From: JAZLEZ01 sp045615505
GTDB taxonomy: Bacteria > Spirochaetota > Spirochaetia > Sphaerochaetales > Sphaerochaetaceae
Assembly: GCA_045615505.1 (NCBI GenBank)
Contig: JAZLEZ010000009.1
Location: 1 to 42,985, forward strand
Length of the DNA: 42,985 nt
Direction: 5' to 3'
A model generated the notes under the pieces. It saw only the letters and a list, made by a program, of their open reading frames with translations, did not search any database and was not told where the DNA came from. The position numbers were made by a program, and so were the translations under genes. Positions 40,267 to 42,985 of this stretch are shown here, piece by piece. Position 1 is the stretch's first letter; the number at the start of each line of letters is the position of its first letter.

Positions 40267-41442
40267 ATGGCAAAAGATTATACTTTAGTATTGAAAATCA
40301 TACGCAATACATATTCAAAATGGTACATCCGGCATAATCATGTCACTGCCAAAAACTTTGAAAAGATAGATTTTTCCAAAGGTCCGTTTCTGCTTATTTC
40401 AAACCATTGCGGAGCATACGACCCTATTATCATCAGTTCAATTATGACCAGAAATGTCAGTTGGGTTACGGGTGCATATCTTTTCAAAAGCAAGTTTCTG
40501 AATATTATCTTTAAAAAAATATGCCGTTGTATTCCCAAACAGCAGGGCCAAAGCGATTTTTCCTGTATGAGGGAAATGCAAAGAACTCTCAGGGATGGCA
40601 GGGTCGTCGGAATATTTCCTGAAGGTACAAGAACATGGGATGGGAATATAGCTCCGTATTCGCGTAAAACCTTGGCAAAAATGATAAAAATCTTTGCAGT
40701 TCCTACTGTTTTCATCAATCTTGAAGGATGTTTTGCCCAGCAGCCCAGATGGGCTTCTTATTACAGAGAAGGTCAGGGAGTATCGGTAAATTTCAAAAAA
40801 GTATTGTCTGAAGAAGAAGCAAAGAAACTTTCCGTACAGGAGCTGGAGGATGTAATATCTTCAAATCTGGACTTTTCAAATGATGAATGGAAACTTCATA
40901 ATGAATACAATTTTGTTTCCGATAGAAGGGCAGAAGGTCTGCAGCGTCTGTTTTATATGTGTCCGGTTTGTAAAAAAGTATCTACCATCAGAAGTTCGGG
41001 AAACACCGTTGAGTGTATATCCTGTCATTCAAAAGGGGAAATCAGCGAAAAGGACGATATTGTTTCAAAAGATTTTCCATTCTCAAAGTTTTCTCTATGG
41101 CACAGGTGGGAAGCTGAAAACATAGTTTTTGAGACCGAATTCCCTGCAGAAAAAGGAATTCTTTTCCAAATCGGTAAACTTGATAACAACGGAAAACTCA
41201 AAACTGTATCAAAAAACATTGAAGTGTCTTTGAAAGACTGTTCTATATTTCTTAAAACAAGCAAAGGTGCGGAGTATTCATTCAAACTCGACAGAATCAG
41301 TTCTTTAGTCCTGAATGCAAAACAGACAATGGAACTTGTTTATGACGATATGGTGTACAGGGTTCGTCTTTTGCCTGATTCCAGTTCATTAAAGTACCAT
41401 GAGTACTTCATTGCCTATAAAAACAGGCAATGTGCGGAGTAG
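40267..41442 (+). CDS. PlsC-like acyltransferase with C-terminal zinc ribbon
   Basis: A 391-residue protein. Residues 1-200 are a PlsC-type acyltransferase with HX4D (H47-D52, NHCGAYD) and FPEGTR (117-122), which would acylate lysophosphatidic acid or a related glycerol acceptor at the membrane. Residues 232-253 carry two CxxC pairs (C232/C235 and C250/C253), a rubredoxin-like zinc ribbon. The rest is a domain I do not recognise. Usual PlsC proteins have ~240 residues and no ribbon, so the ribbon and C-terminal part probably bind another partner. The downstream GltS-type gene starts 3 bases after the stop. Confidence 0.82.
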   Translation: MAKDYTLVLKIIRNTYSKWYIRHNHVTAKNFEKIDFSKGPFLLISNHCGAYDPIIISSIMTRNVSWVTGAYLFKSKFLNIIFKKICRCIPKQQGQSDFSCMREMQRTLRDGRVVGIFPEGTRTWDGNIAPYSRKTLAKMIKIFAVPTVFINLEGCFAQQPRWASYYREGQGVSVNFKKVLSEEEAKKLSVQELEDVISSNLDFSNDEWKLHNEYNFVSDRRAEGLQRLFYMCPVCKKVSTIRSSGNTVECISCHSKGEISEKDDIVSKDFPFSKFSLWHRWEAENIVFETEFPAEKGILFQIGKLDNNGKLKTVSKNIEVSLKDCSIFLKTSKGAEYSFKLDRISSLVLNAKQTMELVYDDMVYRVRLLPDSSSLKYHEYFIAYKNRQCAE

Positions 41443-41444
41443 TT

Positions 41445-42872
41445 ATGTATATACACGGAAGTCATGATTTTACGGCTATTATCCATCTTTGTATCTTATC
41501 GATGGCTTTAATTCTGGGTTCGGTTCTCAGATCAAAAATCAAATTTCTTCAGAAGTATCTGATTCCCGCGCCTATGATAGGCGGATTGTTCCTTTTCTTC
41601 TTCTACAATTATATTGCTTCTTCGTTGAAGCTTGGAGCCGGACAGGTTTTTCTTGAAGAACTGATGTTCCACTTGCTGAACATTTCGTTCATTGCAATGC
41701 AGTTGAGAATACCGGTAAATGAGAAACATGAGAGAAAAACTGCACTCTGGCATAATATCACGGCTATTTCCTCCCAATATGGTCTTCAGGCAACTTTGGG
41801 TCTTCTTGTAGTTGTTCTGTTTTTCAGAAACTCTCTTCCGGGTGCTGCAAAAGCTCTTGGTCTTACACTCTGTCTCGGTTTTGAATTGGGTCCGGGACAG
41901 GCAGAATCAATGTCAAAAGTTTGGGAAGGGGCTCCTTATTTTGTTGAGCATGCAGGAAGTGTCGGACTTATTATGGCTGCAATCGGTTTCTGTGTCGGTT
42001 CTATCATAGGTGTTGTTCTCATCAATACCGCTGCAAAACAGGGCTGGGTTTCACAGGAATATATTGAAAAACTCAGACACAGAAAAACCGGAAACGGATT
42101 TTTTAAGGACAGGCGTCAGCAGTTGATCGGAAGCCGTCAGACAACTGCAAACGAGTCAATGGATACATTTACATTGCATTTTGCTCTGATTCTGTTCACC
42201 TATCTTCTCAGCTATCTGTTCCTCTGTGCGATAGAAGGACTTGTGGCAAAGTATGTAGGCGGTAAAGTTCTCGAGGCCGTTGAGGGAATGTGGGGAATCA
42301 ATTTTGTATTCAGTTCTCTTTTTGCAATTCTTGTAAGAAAAGTCATTATTGCCTGTGATTGTGCTCATATCATTGATAACGGAACATGCAACAGAATTGA
42401 CGGACTTGCAGTTGATCTTACGGTTGTTTCTTGTCTTGGTGCTATCAGAATTGCAGCTTTCAAGGCATACTGGCCTTTGATTATTGCTCTGTCACTGACC
42501 GGAATTCTTATTACCTGCTTTTTTGTTCCTTGGTTCTGCAGCAGACTGTTCAACGATTATCAGTTCTTCAGAATGCTTATGATTTTCGGTTGTGCAACAG
42601 GAACTCTTCCTACAGCTCTGTCTCTCGTGCGTGTTGTTGATCCTGATTTTGATACACCTGTTGCTCAGGACTTTATAAACTCTATGGGTGTTATGTTTGT
42701 TCTTGCATTGCCGATTCTGGCATTTGTAAACATGCCTGCAAAGGGTCATCCTGTTCTGTTTATGATTATCTGCTCGGTTTATATTGTTTTCTCATTTGTG
42801 ATGTATTTCTGCATTGCAAAAAAGAAAGCTTTTGCCAAACCGGAAGTGTTGTTCTATACAGATGGTAACTGA
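41445..42872 (+). CDS. GltS-type sodium:glutamate symporter
   Basis: A 475-residue membrane protein of the ESS (GltS) family with about 11 helices in two inverted halves. The segment LCLGFELGPGQAESMSKVWE in the first half and FGCATGTLPTALSLVRVVDPDFDTP in the second are characteristic of the pair of re-entrant loops that bind sodium and substrate. Glutamate is the usual substrate, but related carriers may move other anions. I chose the ATG at 41445 because GGAG is 5 bases before it; an upstream in-frame GTG would overlap the acyltransferase gene. It converges on the argR-like gene with 8 bases between the stops. Confidence 0.85.
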   Translation: MYIHGSHDFTAIIHLCILSMALILGSVLRSKIKFLQKYLIPAPMIGGLFLFFFYNYIASSLKLGAGQVFLEELMFHLLNISFIAMQLRIPVNEKHERKTALWHNITAISSQYGLQATLGLLVVVLFFRNSLPGAAKALGLTLCLGFELGPGQAESMSKVWEGAPYFVEHAGSVGLIMAAIGFCVGSIIGVVLINTAAKQGWVSQEYIEKLRHRKTGNGFFKDRRQQLIGSRQTTANESMDTFTLHFALILFTYLLSYLFLCAIEGLVAKYVGGKVLEAVEGMWGINFVFSSLFAILVRKVIIACDCAHIIDNGTCNRIDGLAVDLTVVSCLGAIRIAAFKAYWPLIIALSLTGILITCFFVPWFCSRLFNDYQFFRMLMIFGCATGTLPTALSLVRVVDPDFDTPVAQDFINSMGVMFVLALPILAFVNMPAKGHPVLFMIICSVYIVFSFVMYFCIAKKKAFAKPEVLFYTDGN

Positions 42873-42880
42873 GTTGCCAA

Positions 42881-42985
42881 TCAGTCTTCAATCTCGGGGA
42901 TTCTCTTTCTGAAATCCTCGAGAAGATTATCTTTAGTCATTCCTTACCTGAGAAGAACGAAAATAGTATCGTCACCGGCTATGGT
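42881..42985 (-). pseudogene. C-terminus of ArgR-like arginine repressor with in-frame UAA (partial)
   Basis: Entering from the right edge on the minus strand, the frame reads TIAGDDTIFVLLR, which matches the arginine-binding GDDT motif of ArgR C-terminal domains. It then meets TAA (42944-42946), continues in the same frame as GMTKDNLLEDFRKRIPEIED and ends at TGA (42881-42883). A C-terminal helix is expected in this position in ArgR. A single change (for example GAA to TAA) would explain it. It may be a nonsense mutation, a sequencing error or a naturally shorter protein. The rest of the gene is outside the window. Confidence 0.6.

Noticed and set aside
1..42985. CRISPR array
   Set aside because: No regular series of repeats and spacers occurs; the direct repeats found are pairs only.

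Overview
The window looks like a chromosomal segment of a host-associated or gut-type Treponema (spirochaete). The reasons are the moderately low GC content, a spirochaete-style lipobox, transketolase split into two genes, and sequence flavour matching Treponema proteins. The genus is an inference from protein character; no database search was possible. Coding density is high and both strands are used.

Left part (1-4170): the tail of an unidentified gene, an orphan tryptophan synthase beta gene, an MBL-fold hydrolase, a CPBP-type membrane protease, and a two-gene module of an HTH-MNT nucleotidyltransferase and a HEPN partner with a palindromic operator. Positions 4309-7095 are an accessory region: an intact tRNA-Arg is followed on its 3' side by two partial copies of its own 3' end (69 nt and 29 nt). 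These bound two small cargo segments, one with a brnT/brnA toxin-antitoxin pair and one with a DUF4143-type ATPase that has its own strong Shine-Dalgarno and repeated hairpin sequence upstream. No integrase is visible.

Middle part (7195-19466): a threonine aldolase and a family 4 glycosyltransferase, then a vitamin B12 uptake region. It has a cobalamin riboswitch, then btuB-like receptor, exbB, exbD and tonB with overlapping genes, and a second unit with its own promoter coding for the binding protein, permease, ATPase and a P-loop NTPase, then a TSCPD protein and a UPF0126 (YadS-type) membrane protein. A SLC13-type carrier and tRNA-Ser follow; the tRNA-Ser 3' end is part of a 79-bp perfect tandem-like repeat.

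Right part (19466-42985): mostly housekeeping. It includes a YigZ-family protein, deoC with an enlarged thymidine-kinase-like protein, a ROK-type regulator, htpG, rlmE, rhomboid, proS, split transketolase, rsmI, a SpoU methyltransferase, aspS, a Nif3 protein, lspA, a GH43-like propeller protein, an HSL-type hydrolase with Cys in place of the nucleophile Ser, galE, an envelope lipoprotein/outer-membrane protein/MarR group, a 171-bp inverted-repeat element, a PlsC-like acyltransferase with a zinc ribbon, and a GltS-type carrier. The right edge cuts an ArgR-like gene with an in-frame UAA near its end.

The most striking window-wide pattern is that at least thirteen genes that begin transcription units have a TAnnnT -10 hexamer only 6-12 nt before the start codon and no Shine-Dalgarno. 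This predicts leaderless or near-leaderless mRNAs. Genes with longer leaders or inside operons often carry a normal GGAG-type site.
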